This document shows positions 8,635 through 15,556 of a stretch of DNA of 29,363 nt, in pieces (position 1 is the first letter of the stretch; the number at the start of each line of letters is the position of its first letter). The translations under genes and the position numbers were made by a program. The stretch lies in the NCBI GenBank assembly GCA_033764445.1, contig JANRIZ010000118.1:1-29363 (forward strand), given 5' to 3'. Source of the DNA: JANRIZ01 sp033764445. GTDB lineage: Bacteria; Verrucomicrobiota; Verrucomicrobiia; JAWXBN01. The notes under the pieces are model-generated. The model did no database searches. It worked only from the letters and a program-made list of their open reading frames with translations, and was not told the DNA's origin.

Positions 8635-9303
8635 ATGCCCACAATCGCCACATGGATCCGCCCGGTGGACCGGGAATTTTTCAGGGATATTTTTTCCCCC
8701 TACCCCGATGTGGTCCTGCTCGATCAGAAAAGGGCCCTGGAGAACGGACGCTCCGTGGATTTGACCCGGGCCGATGGACTGCTCCTGACCGGCGGACCCG
8801 ATGTGGACGGCTCGTTTTTGCACCAGCCCATTCCCGATCCCACGCTCATCAAGGGCGCACAGCCGGACCGTGATCAATGGGAAATCGCCTCCCTCCGGCG
8901 GATCATCCACGATCACCGGCCGTTCCTGTGCATTTGCAAGGGGGTCCAGATTTTGAACGTGGCCCTCGGCGGCACCCTGATCCTCGACATTCCCCACCAC
9001 GACACCAAGGAAACCAAACTTGCGAATATCCAGAAACTGCGTCACTCCTCCCGCGCCCCCTTTCGGTTTCCCGCCGTCAACAGCTCCCACCATCAGGCCC
9101 TCGACCGTGTGGTCGGCAGTCTGGTCGTGGACTCATGGTCGGCGGATGACGGGATTGTGGAGGCGGTCCATCTGAAGGATTCCCCCTTCGGAATCGGCAC
9201 CCAGTACCACCCCGAACGTGACCCTTACTACCAGCCCCTCTTTGATGGGTTTGTGGAGGCCCTCCGGAAACAGTCCGCCTCCTCCGGGAAAGCCCCCCGA
9301 TGA
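8635..9303 (+). CDS. Class I glutamine amidotransferase-like hydrolase (peptidase C26 / PuuD-like)
   Basis: This 222-residue cytoplasmic protein belongs to the family of gamma-glutamyl-gamma-aminobutyrate hydrolases. The nucleophile elbow is FLCICKGVQILNVALGGTL with Cys101 as the likely nucleophile. The rest of the triad is His192 and Glu194 in GTQYHPER, and the family motif NSSHHQALD (about 149-157) is also present. LLLTGGPDVDG (about 49-59) is the usual N-terminal turn. The stop overlaps the start of the dipeptide epimerase gene (ATGA at 9300-9303), so the two proteins probably act together. Since the epimerase family works on L-Ala-D/L-Glu, I infer that this enzyme may cut a gamma-glutamyl bond in murein-derived peptides. 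That substrate is a guess; polyamine-derived gamma-glutamyl compounds are the alternative. Confidence 0.88.
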   Translation: MPTIATWIRPVDREFFRDIFSPYPDVVLLDQKRALENGRSVDLTRADGLLLTGGPDVDGSFLHQPIPDPTLIKGAQPDRDQWEIASLRRIIHDHRPFLCICKGVQILNVALGGTLILDIPHHDTKETKLANIQKLRHSSRAPFRFPAVNSSHHQALDRVVGSLVVDSWSADDGIVEAVHLKDSPFGIGTQYHPERDPYYQPLFDGFVEALRKQSASSGKAPR

Positions 9304-10349
9304 ACCGACTCGAATACTGGACCCACCCGCTGGCCCTGCGGCATCGCTGGACCATTGCCACCTCCGTGGAGCAGGGCGGACGGACCCATTCGGAAAATGT
9401 CTTTTTGCGCCTGCACCTTGGGGACGGACCCTGTGGTCAGGGTGAGGCCCCGCCGCTGATGCGGTACGGGCAGAATACCGAGGATATTGTGACCTGGCTC
9501 CGTCGGCTGCCGTTGCGGGAACTCGACGGGAAGGATCCCTCCGGCACACTCGCGCGGTTGCCCGCCCTGATGCCCCCGTGCAGCAGCGCCCTGTGCGCCC
9601 TGGACACCGCCCTCCACGATCTCGCCGCAACACGTGCCGGAAAACCGTTGTACTCCTCTTTGGACCTGCCCGCCCCCCGGCCGCAGCCGACCTCCTTTTC
9701 CATCGGCATTACCGACCCCGCCGCCCTTCCGGCCAAACTCGGTGAGGCCCGGGAATATTCCATTTTGAAGGTCAAACTCGGCGGGCCGCACGACCGGCAG
9801 ACCCTTGAGGAAATCCGTCGGACCCTTCCGCGGAGCCTTTTGCGTGTGGACGCCAATGAAGCCTGGAAAAACGCGCGGGAGGCCCTCGCGCACATCGGCT
9901 GGTTGGCCGATTTGGGCGGGGTGGAATTTGTGGAGCAACCCATGCCCCGGCATGTGGCCCCGGAGCAATGGCGCCGGTTGTTTGCCCGCAGTCCGTTGCC
10001 GCTCTACGCGGATGAATCGATCCAGACACCCGGGGATATCAGCACCTGTGCGGCGGTTTTTCACGGGATCAATGTCAAGCTCAGCAAATGCGGGGGAATC
10101 CAACCGGCCCTCGCCCTGATCCGAGCCGCCCGTTCGCACGGACTCAAAATCATGCTCGGGTGCATGATCGAATCGAGTCTTCTCTCCACGGCCGCCTTTC
10201 ATCTCTCCTCCCTGGCCGACCACCTTGATCTGGACGGCCCCCTGCTGATCTCCAACGATCCCTACCGCGGCCTGGCATGCCGTGCGGGCGTCCTCTCCCT
10301 GGCCGATCCCGCCAGCCCCGGCCTGGGCGTGAGGCATGAGGGGGGATGA
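9300..10349 (+). CDS. Dipeptide epimerase, enolase superfamily (L-Ala-D/L-Glu epimerase-like)
   Basis: This is a member of the muconate-lactonizing subgroup of the enolase superfamily, 349 residues. The acid-base lysine motif is KVKLG (Lys157, Lys159). Metal ligands are Asp184 (RVDANEAW), Glu212 (FVEQP) and Asp238 (YADES). The opposite lysine lies in NVKLSKCGG (Lys260/Lys263), and LGCMIESSL (about 286-294) is the motif typical of dipeptide epimerases. Known members invert L-Ala-D-Glu to L-Ala-L-Glu during murein peptide recycling; other members act on other dipeptides, so exact specificity is open. It is coupled by a 4-bp overlap to the preceding C26 hydrolase. The following 167 bases (10350-10516) hold no gene and no convincing terminator. 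Confidence 0.9.
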   Translation: MNRLEYWTHPLALRHRWTIATSVEQGGRTHSENVFLRLHLGDGPCGQGEAPPLMRYGQNTEDIVTWLRRLPLRELDGKDPSGTLARLPALMPPCSSALCALDTALHDLAATRAGKPLYSSLDLPAPRPQPTSFSIGITDPAALPAKLGEAREYSILKVKLGGPHDRQTLEEIRRTLPRSLLRVDANEAWKNAREALAHIGWLADLGGVEFVEQPMPRHVAPEQWRRLFARSPLPLYADESIQTPGDISTCAAVFHGINVKLSKCGGIQPALALIRAARSHGLKIMLGCMIESSLLSTAAFHLSSLADHLDLDGPLLISNDPYRGLACRAGVLSLADPASPGLGVRHEGG

Positions 10350-10516
10350 GGTCGTTGGCAACGCCCTTTGGCCTGGCCATCGCCATCGGCACCCCCGCCC
10401 GGAGCAAATCCCTGTGTGGTCAACAGCACACGCTCTTTCCATGGTCAAATCCTCCTGTTGAACCGGCCTTTTTTTGTGGCCATTGAAAAATATCCCCGCC
10501 ATTCTTTTCTCCTCTC

Positions 10517-11197
10517 ATGCGCACACTGGCCATCGGCGACATCCACGGCTGTCTCAAGGCACTGACCTCTCTCATCGGGTTCGTGGGCCCTACGGCTCAG
10601 GACCGGCTGGTTTTCCTGGGCGACTACATTGATCGCGGGCCGGATTCCAAGGGGGTCATCGACTGGCTCATCGACGAGAAACGCCGCCGCGGGAAAAAGC
10701 TCATCACTCTCCGCGGTAATCACGAGGTCATGCTGCTGGGGTCCCGGACCACCCCAAATCTATTTATGAACTGGCGCTCTTTCGGCGGACTGGAAATGCT
10801 CGAGTCCTACGGTGTGAACAATACCCATGATTGGGTGGAACACATCCCCAGGGAACACTGGGACTTTTTCGAGGCGACCCTCCCTTACTTTGAATCGAAC
10901 TCCCACATTTTTGTCCACGGCGGCATCGAACCGGATGTGGAGATGCAAAACCAACCGGACATGGTCCTCTATTGGCAGCGTTTTGAAAACTTCGGCCCGC
11001 ATGATTCTGGCAAAACAGTTGTCTGCGGCCACACCTCCCAAAAATCCGGCGAAATCGCCCAAAGGCCCGGAAGTCTTTGCGTCGACACCTGGCCGCTGGG
11101 CCAATGGCTGACCTGTCTTGATGTCGACTCGGGCCGGTTCTGGCAGGCCAATCAAAAGGGTGATACCCGCAAGGGTTTGCTCAAAAAAACGGTGTGA
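10517..11197 (+). CDS. PPP-family metallophosphatase (serine/threonine phosphatase-like)
   Basis: This is a 226-residue calcineurin-like phosphoesterase with the compact bacterial PPP layout. Metal and phosphate motifs run in order: GDIHG (Asp8, His10), GDYIDRGP (Asp36, Arg40), GNHE (Asn68, His69), FVHGG (His134) and CGHT (His172). Length and motifs resemble PrpA/PphA-type protein phosphatases and Ap4A hydrolase relatives, so the substrate may be a phosphoprotein or a dinucleotide. The ATG at 10517 is directly followed by the first motif. No Shine-Dalgarno is visible. It is convergent with the FKBP gene, whose stop codon is immediately adjacent at 11198. Confidence 0.9.
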   Translation: MRTLAIGDIHGCLKALTSLIGFVGPTAQDRLVFLGDYIDRGPDSKGVIDWLIDEKRRRGKKLITLRGNHEVMLLGSRTTPNLFMNWRSFGGLEMLESYGVNNTHDWVEHIPREHWDFFEATLPYFESNSHIFVHGGIEPDVEMQNQPDMVLYWQRFENFGPHDSGKTVVCGHTSQKSGEIAQRPGSLCVDTWPLGQWLTCLDVDSGRFWQANQKGDTRKGLLKKTV

Positions 11198-11698
11198 TCA
11201 CTTCGGTGCGATCTCGACGAGTTCTATCTCAAAAACAAGGTCGGCCCTGGGCGGGATCGAACCCGATCCCTCCACCCCGTAGGCCAGATAGTAGGGGATG
11301 TACAATTTGCGCCGCCCCCCGGTTTGCATGCCGAGTACGCCTTCCTCCCATCCGGCGATGACCTGGCGCGTCCCCACCATGAAGGTAAAGGGTCCCCGTC
11401 CGGAGGACGAATCAAACTTCTCCCCGTTGGTCAGGGTCCCGGTGTAGTGGACTGATATCCTGTCCCCGGTCTTCACGGCCGGTCCGCTTCCCTGGGCGAT
11501 ATCGGTGTACCTGAGCCCGGTCCCGGTGGTGGTTTCCTTGCCCGGGGAAGGGGCAAGAGTGTCATGACCGGCAGCCGTGGTCGTGGTTGCGGCCGGTTTT
11601 GAAACGGGCGCCGGGCGGCTGTGATCGCTTCCGCCACATCCCGTAAAGACGGCCAAAACCATCACGCCACTCATGAAACCCAAGAAGTTCGTACGCAT
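11198..11698 (-). CDS. FKBP-type peptidyl-prolyl isomerase, probable lipoprotein
   Basis: This is a 166-residue prolyl cis-trans isomerase likely anchored in the cell envelope. Residues 1-20 form a signal peptide (MRTNFLGFMSGVMVLAVFTG) followed by Cys21, a plausible though not ideal lipobox (FTGC). A Thr/Ala/Pro-rich linker runs to about residue 60. The FKBP domain fills about 61-166 with the usual active-site elements: VHYTGTL, FDSS, VIAGWEEGV, IPYYLAYG and the closing LVFEIELVEI. The frame is open to 11845, but the extra 49 residues are polar and would bury the signal peptide, so the ATG at 11698 is chosen. It is divergent from the L,D-transpeptidase gene, with a 168-bp gap between them. 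It probably helps fold outer-membrane or periplasmic proteins. Confidence 0.9.
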   Translation of the reverse strand: MRTNFLGFMSGVMVLAVFTGCGGSDHSRPAPVSKPAATTTTAAGHDTLAPSPGKETTTGTGLRYTDIAQGSGPAVKTGDRISVHYTGTLTNGEKFDSSSGRGPFTFMVGTRQVIAGWEEGVLGMQTGGRRKLYIPYYLAYGVEGSGSIPPRADLVFEIELVEIAPK

Positions 11699-11866
11699 GT
11701 CATGGTTTAAGGCCCCCGGACACTCTCCGCAAGCCCCAAAAAAATGCTGATTTCTCATTTCTTGTCTTTGATCCGTCCTTTCATCAATCGCACATAACCC
11801 ACTGAAATCAAGATTGATGGGTAATTTGATTTGACTGGTCCGCATTTTGCTCTACATCATCCGCGC

Positions 11867-12466
11867 ATGCCCATCCGTTCCAAATTGATCGCCGTCCTGG
11901 CCGTGACTCTCCTCGGATTTTTTCCGGACGTCGCCCAGGCGAGGGACTTTTTGGTGGTCAGCGTCGCCGACCAAAAAATGGCTCTGCTCAAGGGAAATAC
12001 CCTGGAGGCCATCTACGTCATCTCCACGTCCAAATACGGTGTGGGCGATTCGGTGGGAAGTTACAAAACCCCTCTGGGAAAATTCCAGATTTATCGGAAA
12101 ATCGGCGGGAACAAACCCCCGGGAGCGGTCTTCAAAAGCCGTCAGTGGACAGGGGAAATTGTCCGCCCCAATGCCCCCGACCGCGATCCGATTGTCACCC
12201 GCATCCTCTGGCTGAAGGGGTTGGAATCGCAAAACCGCAGGGCTTTGGACCGCGGCATCTACATCCACGGCACCCCCCAGGAATCCGCGCTGGGAACGGC
12301 CGCCAGCTACGGCTGCATCCGGATGCGTTCGGCCGACATCATCAGGGTTTTTAATCAGGTCGATGAAAATACGGGGATTCTCATCACCCGCGACTCCCTG
12401 GTCTCGGCAGTTGCAAAATGTGGCGGTGTGGCCGAGGAAGAGGACGACTCCTACGCCTCCCGTTGA
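11867..12466 (+). CDS. L,D-transpeptidase (YkuD domain), exported
   Basis: This is a 199-residue periplasmic enzyme of the YkuD fold that cross-links peptidoglycan stem peptides or attaches proteins to them through an active cysteine. Residues 1-25 are a signal peptide with a likely cut after VAQA. The catalytic motif runs from HGTPQESALG (His134) to SYGCIRM (Cys150, Arg152), the canonical spacing and order. The domain begins at about residue 27 and covers the protein up to an acidic C-terminal tail. The frame is open 12 codons further upstream, but the ATG at 11867 puts the signal peptide at the N-terminus. A TTGACT at 11831-11836 lies upstream but has no good -10 element. Confidence 0.92.
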   Translation: MPIRSKLIAVLAVTLLGFFPDVAQARDFLVVSVADQKMALLKGNTLEAIYVISTSKYGVGDSVGSYKTPLGKFQIYRKIGGNKPPGAVFKSRQWTGEIVRPNAPDRDPIVTRILWLKGLESQNRRALDRGIYIHGTPQESALGTAASYGCIRMRSADIIRVFNQVDENTGILITRDSLVSAVAKCGGVAEEEDDSYASR

Positions 12467-12544
12467 AACCCGTCCCTCCTGCCCTGTACGGCTTCCCGTT
12501 TTTCCTCCTTTGCGCGGGAGCAGGGCCGGTTTAGAAATTCCTCC

Positions 12545-13717
12545 ATGCCCGAGGAATCTGACGTGCTCATCATCGGCGGCGGGGCCGCCGGGCTGATGTG
12601 TGCCCTGACGGCCGGAGCGCGCGGACGCTCGGTCACCCTTCTTGAACACAATGACCGCGTGGGCAAAAAGATCGCCATCTCCGGTGGAGGCCGCTGCAAT
12701 TTCACCAACCTCGGTGCCTCTCCGGAAAATTATCTTTCCGACAATCCCGATTTCTGCCGCTCGGCCCTGGCCCGCTACACACCCGCCGACTTCATCCGCC
12801 TGGTCGAAAAACACGGGATCGCCTACCACGAAAAAAAACTCGGCCAACTGTTTTGCAACACGAGTGCCAAGGAGATCATCAACATGCTCCTCGCGGAATG
12901 CGCCCGATCCCGGGTCCGTCTCTCGCTGGAAACCCGGGTCTGCGAAATCCGGAAATCCGACCGGTTCGAGGTCCTGACCAACCTTGGAACCTTTTGCGCC
13001 CCCTCCCTGGTCATGGCCTGCGGGGGTCTGTCCCTGCCCAAACTTGGCGCCACCGACCTGGCCTACCGCATCGCCCGGCAGTTCGGACTGCGACAGATTC
13101 CCGCCCGCGCGGGGCTGGTGCCCCTGACCCTTTCCGGGGAGTGGCTCGGACACTGCCGGGCTCTGGCGGGTGTCTCGCTTGAGGCCCGCGTCACATATGA
13201 AAAGCGGACCTTCCAGGAAAACATCCTTTTTACCCACCGGGGACTCAGCGGCCCGGCCATTCTGCAAATCTCCTCCCATTGGAATCCGGGCGAGCCCCTG
13301 TCCATCAACCTGCTTCCGGGGCGGAGTGTGCCGGAGGTTCTCGGCGATCCCACCCTCCGGGAATTGCAGTTGGACAACGCCCTGGGCCGGGTGCTTCCCT
13401 CACGTCTGGCCGCTCTGTGGGGCTCCCAGCTGGGTCCGCTCCGCAAACTCAAACAATACAACCCGCCCGAGCTTGCCCGCCTCGGAGCCATGGTCAACGA
13501 CTGGTCTCCGGTCCCCGAGGGGACCGAAGGTTATGCCACGGCCGAAGTCACGGTCGGTGGCATCGACACCCGCGATCTGAACCAGAAAACCATGGAGGCC
13601 CGTTCCGTTCCCGGATTGTTTTTTATCGGCGAGGCGGTGGATGTCACCGGCTGGCTCGGAGGGTACAACTTCCAATGGGCCTGGGCCAGCGGCCACGCCG
13701 CAGGGGGGGTGGTCTGA
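12545..13717 (+). CDS. HI0933/YhiN-family FAD-dependent oxidoreductase
   Basis: This is a 390-residue cytoplasmic flavoprotein. The N-terminal dinucleotide-binding motif is VLIIGGGAAGLMCA (about 8-21). It is followed by the family signature GKKIAISGGGRCNFTN (about 40-55). The C-terminal flavin-binding segment includes TVGGIDTRDL and FFIGEAVDVTGWLGGYNFQW. Length and motifs fit the HI0933 family throughout. From memory, the E. coli member YhiN has recently been linked to dihydrouridine formation in 23S rRNA; whether that applies here cannot be judged from sequence alone. The 78-bp gap upstream has no clear promoter or Shine-Dalgarno. The gene is convergent with the ceramidase-like gene, 23 bp apart. 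Confidence 0.92.
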   Translation: MPEESDVLIIGGGAAGLMCALTAGARGRSVTLLEHNDRVGKKIAISGGGRCNFTNLGASPENYLSDNPDFCRSALARYTPADFIRLVEKHGIAYHEKKLGQLFCNTSAKEIINMLLAECARSRVRLSLETRVCEIRKSDRFEVLTNLGTFCAPSLVMACGGLSLPKLGATDLAYRIARQFGLRQIPARAGLVPLTLSGEWLGHCRALAGVSLEARVTYEKRTFQENILFTHRGLSGPAILQISSHWNPGEPLSINLLPGRSVPEVLGDPTLRELQLDNALGRVLPSRLAALWGSQLGPLRKLKQYNPPELARLGAMVNDWSPVPEGTEGYATAEVTVGGIDTRDLNQKTMEARSVPGLFFIGEAVDVTGWLGGYNFQWAWASGHAAGGVV

Positions 13718-13740
13718 ATCCACCAGCACCCGCCTGAACC

Positions 13741-15312
13741 TCATTGCGCCGTGTTTTCAAAATGCGAAAAATCGCGGCTCCGAAAGGGCATTTTGAGCGG
13801 CACCGTTTTGCGAACGGTCATTGCGCCTTCTCCGGTCTCAATCCGTGCCTCCTGCTTTTCCTCCCGGACCGGGGGCTCAAACTTGTCGTGCTTCTGGACG
13901 TGGGTCACAAAATAACTCCGGAGTGTCGTTTCCCATACCCCGGGCACCTCCGCCGGCAACAGATAGTTTTTGTAGCCCTGCTGCGCCTCCAATCCCCCCT
14001 CCCGTGATATCTGCGGCGTGGGCAGATAACTGATCACCCCATTGGTGTACCCCAGAACAAAGGTTTCATGCCCCCGAAGCAGCTGGCGCAAGGCCAGTCC
14101 GGTCTCGGCCATCGGCTCAAAGGGCATTGTCAGCAACAGGATCGGCCCGATCCGCACCACGTGCACGGAGAAACGGACCCGGACGGGGTTGCCCTTCTGC
14201 TGCAGGGTCTGCGCCCTTTGTGCGGCCCAAAAAACATAGCGGTTGTTGATGTGCTGGACGGATTCCGGGGCATTGGCCCGACGGCCGTTCTGCATCCGGG
14301 TCTCATAATCATGCATCTCACTCAAAACCACGTCGTACGAGGGCAACGGAGCCAGGGGCAGCTCAAATTCCCGTTCCAGCACGGAGAGCGGACCCTCCCC
14401 GCCTTCCTGATATTCCTCGTATGCGTAGGCAAAAAAGGTCGCCATGGACCGGACAATCTTCGGCTGCGACCGCCTCTTGTGGGTGCGAATGCTTTCGGCC
14501 ACCTTGATGGTCTCCGCCCCCAGCATCCGCCCCAGTCGGCGTGTCTCGTCAAAGTCCTCCTCACTGGCCCCGATTCCGGAGAGGGGATTGAGATTGCCCG
14601 CACATCCCTGCAAAAATAAGGAGAGACAGCCCAACCCCGACTCGATGGTCCCGCGGGCGGCTCCAATATAGTCGGCGGAGATCACATTTGACCGATATCC
14701 GAGAGTCACCGGATGACAGCTGTAACGAAAGGCCACCGCCAGGGGGTTGCCCTTCAAATCATCAAACCGGATCACCCCCACACTGGAATCGCATTCCCCC
14801 TGATGGTTTTCCCCCACATAAACCTCGCCCTCCTGCATCTTCTGCCGACGGTTGACGTTGGCCCTCAATTCCCCCCATCCACTCCCCATTCTCGCCGCCT
14901 GCATTTTCGATACGGCTTCCTGACAGGCTTTCCCACATTTCTCAAACACCAGGGCGGCATACTGATCCTGCATGTGAATCTGCTCGGTGACGTCATAGGG
15001 GATATACCCATCCATCACGGGGGCTGAATGGGTGTGCCCGACATTGATCAGGATGTTTTTGGGAAGCGTCCCGATCAGCTTGGCACAATGGGCCCGCAAG
15101 GCATTCGCAAACTCGGGGCTGAGCATTGTCAAATCCGCCCCCATCAGGACCATCAGGCTCTCCCGGGATTGAATCGCCAATGCGGTCACACTCAAGTCGT
15201 CCAATATCCGGTTCGACACCCCTTCCCGCAATGCATACCCACAAAGCCTGATTCCAAGGGGCGGATTGATGATTTCCCGGGCGATGCCAACTCGATAAAT
15301 GGGGGGGGTCAT
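13741..15312 (-). CDS. Neutral/alkaline non-lysosomal ceramidase-like protein
   Basis: This 523-residue protein resembles the N-terminal catalytic domain of neutral ceramidases (zinc amidases that cut the N-acyl bond of ceramide). Candidate zinc ligands are His93/His95 in NVGHTHSAP, His200 in RYSCHPVTLG, a glutamate in MPFEPMAETG (Glu399 or Glu403) and Tyr429 in GYTNGVISYLPT. The order and spacing match those I recall for the Pseudomonas enzyme. Unlike that enzyme there is no signal peptide and the C-terminal immunoglobulin-like domain is missing, so the protein may be cytoplasmic with a different amide substrate. It stands alone, with its own strong promoter and a very good ribosome binding site, unlike most genes nearby. 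Many proteins of this family are uncharacterised; ceramide as substrate is not assured. Confidence 0.85.
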   Translation of the reverse strand: MTPPIYRVGIAREIINPPLGIRLCGYALREGVSNRILDDLSVTALAIQSRESLMVLMGADLTMLSPEFANALRAHCAKLIGTLPKNILINVGHTHSAPVMDGYIPYDVTEQIHMQDQYAALVFEKCGKACQEAVSKMQAARMGSGWGELRANVNRRQKMQEGEVYVGENHQGECDSSVGVIRFDDLKGNPLAVAFRYSCHPVTLGYRSNVISADYIGAARGTIESGLGCLSLFLQGCAGNLNPLSGIGASEEDFDETRRLGRMLGAETIKVAESIRTHKRRSQPKIVRSMATFFAYAYEEYQEGGEGPLSVLEREFELPLAPLPSYDVVLSEMHDYETRMQNGRRANAPESVQHINNRYVFWAAQRAQTLQQKGNPVRVRFSVHVVRIGPILLLTMPFEPMAETGLALRQLLRGHETFVLGYTNGVISYLPTPQISREGGLEAQQGYKNYLLPAEVPGVWETTLRSYFVTHVQKHDKFEPPVREEKQEARIETGEGAMTVRKTVPLKMPFRSRDFSHFENTAQ

Positions 15313-15317
15313 GCAGT

Positions 15318-15324
15318 TCTCCTT
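15318..15324 (-). promoter_or_regulatory. Strong Shine-Dalgarno of the ceramidase-like gene
   Basis: On the - strand the sequence reads AAGGAGA, then 5 nt, then the ATG at 15312. This is one of only two near-perfect ribosome binding sites in the window and fixes the start codon. Confidence 0.85.
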
Positions 15325-15515
15325 GTGTTTAAAATAAAAATATAGACAATTATGGTATTTATGTCAATTATAATATCATGTTTATATACTATAATGTTTC
15401 TATACATAATTATATATATTATCTTGATAATAAACTTTAGTACTATTTTTTAAAAAAAGTAATTCGATTAAAAGATTTTAAAAAACTCAATTTACTAATT
15501 ATTAATTGACATATA
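15325..15515. other. Extremely A+T-rich intergenic block
   Basis: Between the ceramidase-like gene and the glycosyltransferase cluster the DNA changes abruptly. Counting 15331-15510 by eye gives 26 G+C in 180 bases, about 14 %, against roughly 60 % elsewhere. It contains alternating TA runs (15411-15420), A/T tracts (15444-15458) and two inverted copies of ATTGACATA (15360-15368 and 15505-15513). One of these copies carries the -35 box of the - strand promoter. No open reading frame of use is present. The remainder, up to 15556, holds a small CTGAC-AGA-GTCAG inverted repeat but no terminator with a T tract. The block may be a promoter/UP region, a silencer-bound region or the scar of a transfer event. 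Confidence 0.9.
15339..15367 (-). promoter_or_regulatory. Consensus sigma-70 promoter for the ceramidase-like gene
   Basis: On the - strand a perfect TTGACA (complement of 15362-15367) is followed by a 17-nt spacer and TATATT (complement of 15339-15344). Transcription would start near 15332, about 20 nt before the start codon. More than 100 bp of A+T-rich DNA upstream of the -35 box could act as an UP element. This is the closest match to the housekeeping consensus that I found in the window. Confidence 0.85.
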
Positions 15516-15556
15516 GTCTCCCCCTGACAGAGTCAGTTTCTCCCCCGGAGTTTCAT

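Noticed and set aside
10455..10480. GGCC-T7GT-GGCC sequence as a terminator before the phosphatase gene
   Set aside because: The stem is 4 bp and the T run lies in the loop rather than after the stem.
11699..11845. Upstream extension of the FKBP gene to an ATG at 11845
   Set aside because: The 49 extra residues are polar and would place the lipoprotein signal peptide in the middle of the protein.
15506..15511. + strand TTGACA in the A+T-rich block as a second, rightward promoter
   Set aside because: No acceptable -10 element lies 16-18 nt downstream and there is no + strand gene for it to drive.
15325..15515. A+T-rich block as a replication origin
   Set aside because: I found no DnaA-box-like cluster, and no dnaA, dnaN or gidA-type gene is nearby.
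15524..15540. CTGAC-AGA-GTCAG inverted repeat as a terminator for the glycosyltransferase genes
   Set aside because: The stem is only 5 bp and no T tract follows in the - strand direction.
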